DNA of 64,000 nucleotides, taken from positions 124,001 through 188,000 of the forward strand of contig NZ_FOUG01000011.1 of NCBI RefSeq assembly GCF_900114785.1. The letters run 5' to 3'. The number at the start of each line of letters is the position of its first letter. The first letter of the stretch is position 1. This document shows positions 63,655-64,000 of this stretch, in pieces. The notes under the pieces are model-generated. The model was not told the origin of the DNA, searched no databases, and saw only the letters and a program-made list of their open reading frames with translations. The DNA is from Variovorax sp. OV329 (lineage in GTDB: Bacteria; Pseudomonadota; Gammaproteobacteria; Burkholderiales; Burkholderiaceae_C). A program made the position numbers and the translations under genes.

Positions 63655-64000
63655 ATGCGATTGTTCATCCTGGGTGGCGACGGCTTTGTCGGCTGGCCGA
63701 CCTCGCTTCATCTGTCGGCCCAGGGCCATGAGGTCGTGATCATCGACAACCTCAGCCGCCGCCATATCGACGTGGAACTGAAGGTCGAATCGTTGACCCC
63801 GATCGCCTCACCCGCCGAGCGCTGCCGCGCCTGGCGGGAAGCGACCGGCAAGACGATCCATTGGGAGACGCTCGACGTCGCAAGCGAATACAGCCGGCTC
63901 GTGGAACTGCTGCACGCGTGGAAGCCCGATGCCGTCATCGACTTCGCGCAGCAGCGTGCCGCACCCTACTCGATGAAGACGCCGCGCCTGAAGCGCTACA
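63655..64000 (+). CDS. sqdB: UDP-sulfoquinovose synthase-like epimerase, 3' end outside window
   Basis: The first 115 residues of an extended SDR. It opens MRLFILGGDGFVGWPTSLHLS, with the NAD-binding GGDGFxGWP of SqdB, then VVIIDNLSRRHIDVEL, SLTPI and FAQQRAAPYSM, all near-diagnostic for UDP-sulfoquinovose synthase and its close relatives. It makes UDP-sulfoquinovose from UDP-glucose and sulfite for the sulfolipid SQDG or for sulfonated sugars. Cut by the window end at 64000. The catalytic Thr/Tyr/Lys set is not in view, so assignment rests on the N-terminus. Confidence 0.8.
   Translation, partial: MRLFILGGDGFVGWPTSLHLSAQGHEVVIIDNLSRRHIDVELKVESLTPIASPAERCRAWREATGKTIHWETLDVASEYSRLVELLHAWKPDAVIDFAQQRAAPYSMKTPRLKRY

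Overview
The window is high-GC DNA from a beta-proteobacterium of the order Burkholderiales. The evidence is four periplasmic tripartite-tricarboxylate (Bug) binding proteins, an Omp32-type porin, a BzdR-type shikimate-kinase-fused regulator, three catabolic ABC importers, and tightly overlapping operons with ATGA or GTGA junctions. Comamonadaceae or Alcaligenaceae fit best; this is inference, since no rRNA or other marker is present. I saw no rRNA, tRNA, CRISPR array, insertion sequence or prophage. The window is almost entirely catabolic accessory chromosome.

Layout. 0-5.2 kb: an esterase-like hydrolase, a VOC protein with an in-frame stop at codon 3, a triply frameshifted AraC regulator, a membrane protein, a small exported protein, a histidine-less cupin and a decayed LysR gene. 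5.3-19.3 kb: a sugar-acid regulon made of a porin, a Bug protein, an IclR regulator fused to an SMP-30 lactonase, a MalEFGK-type importer, a short-chain dehydrogenase, a DapA-type lyase or dehydratase, two enolase-superfamily dehydratases, and DgoK and DgoA. This looks like a near-complete oxidative (De Ley-Doudoroff) route for galactose, arabinose or a related sugar. Related 19-bp palindromes lie before both the porin and the importer. 19.4-24.0 kb: a small exported protein, two Bug proteins, a broken and an intact AraC regulator.

24.2-38.7 kb: a cytosolic two-component pair (OmpR-type regulator and hybrid kinase), followed by one long operon: a Tat-exported binding protein with a PotABC-like importer, a molybdenum hydroxylase whose FeS and FAD subunits are fused, a 1225-residue ATP-dependent oxoprolinase/hydantoinase, and a 57-residue membrane protein. 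The arrangement suggests uptake, hydroxylation and ATP-driven ring opening of an N-heterocycle.

39.0-56.2 kb: an unusual composite island. On the minus strand a linalool dehydratase/isomerase homologue overlaps an SCO1-like protein and follows a glutathione transferase. Divergent from these run TetR, an SsuABC-type importer, a cyclase-family hydrolase, fumarylacetoacetase and an M20 amidohydrolase. A second TetR then diverges from Bug, a second transferase, glutaredoxin, glutathione reductase, a second cyclase, a lipocalin-like protein and a BKACE enzyme. The transferase/cyclase pair is therefore duplicated, each copy with its own TetR and importer.

56.6-64 kb: a frameshifted dienoyl-CoA-reductase-like SDR and an acyl-CoA ligase, divergent from the BzdR-like regulator; a rubredoxin, pirin and tautomerase operon; an acyltransferase; and the start of a UDP-sulfoquinovose synthase gene cut by the window edge. 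Several regulators and enzymes in the window are broken. Many lesions sit in short homopolymers, so sequencing error must be excluded before calling them decay.
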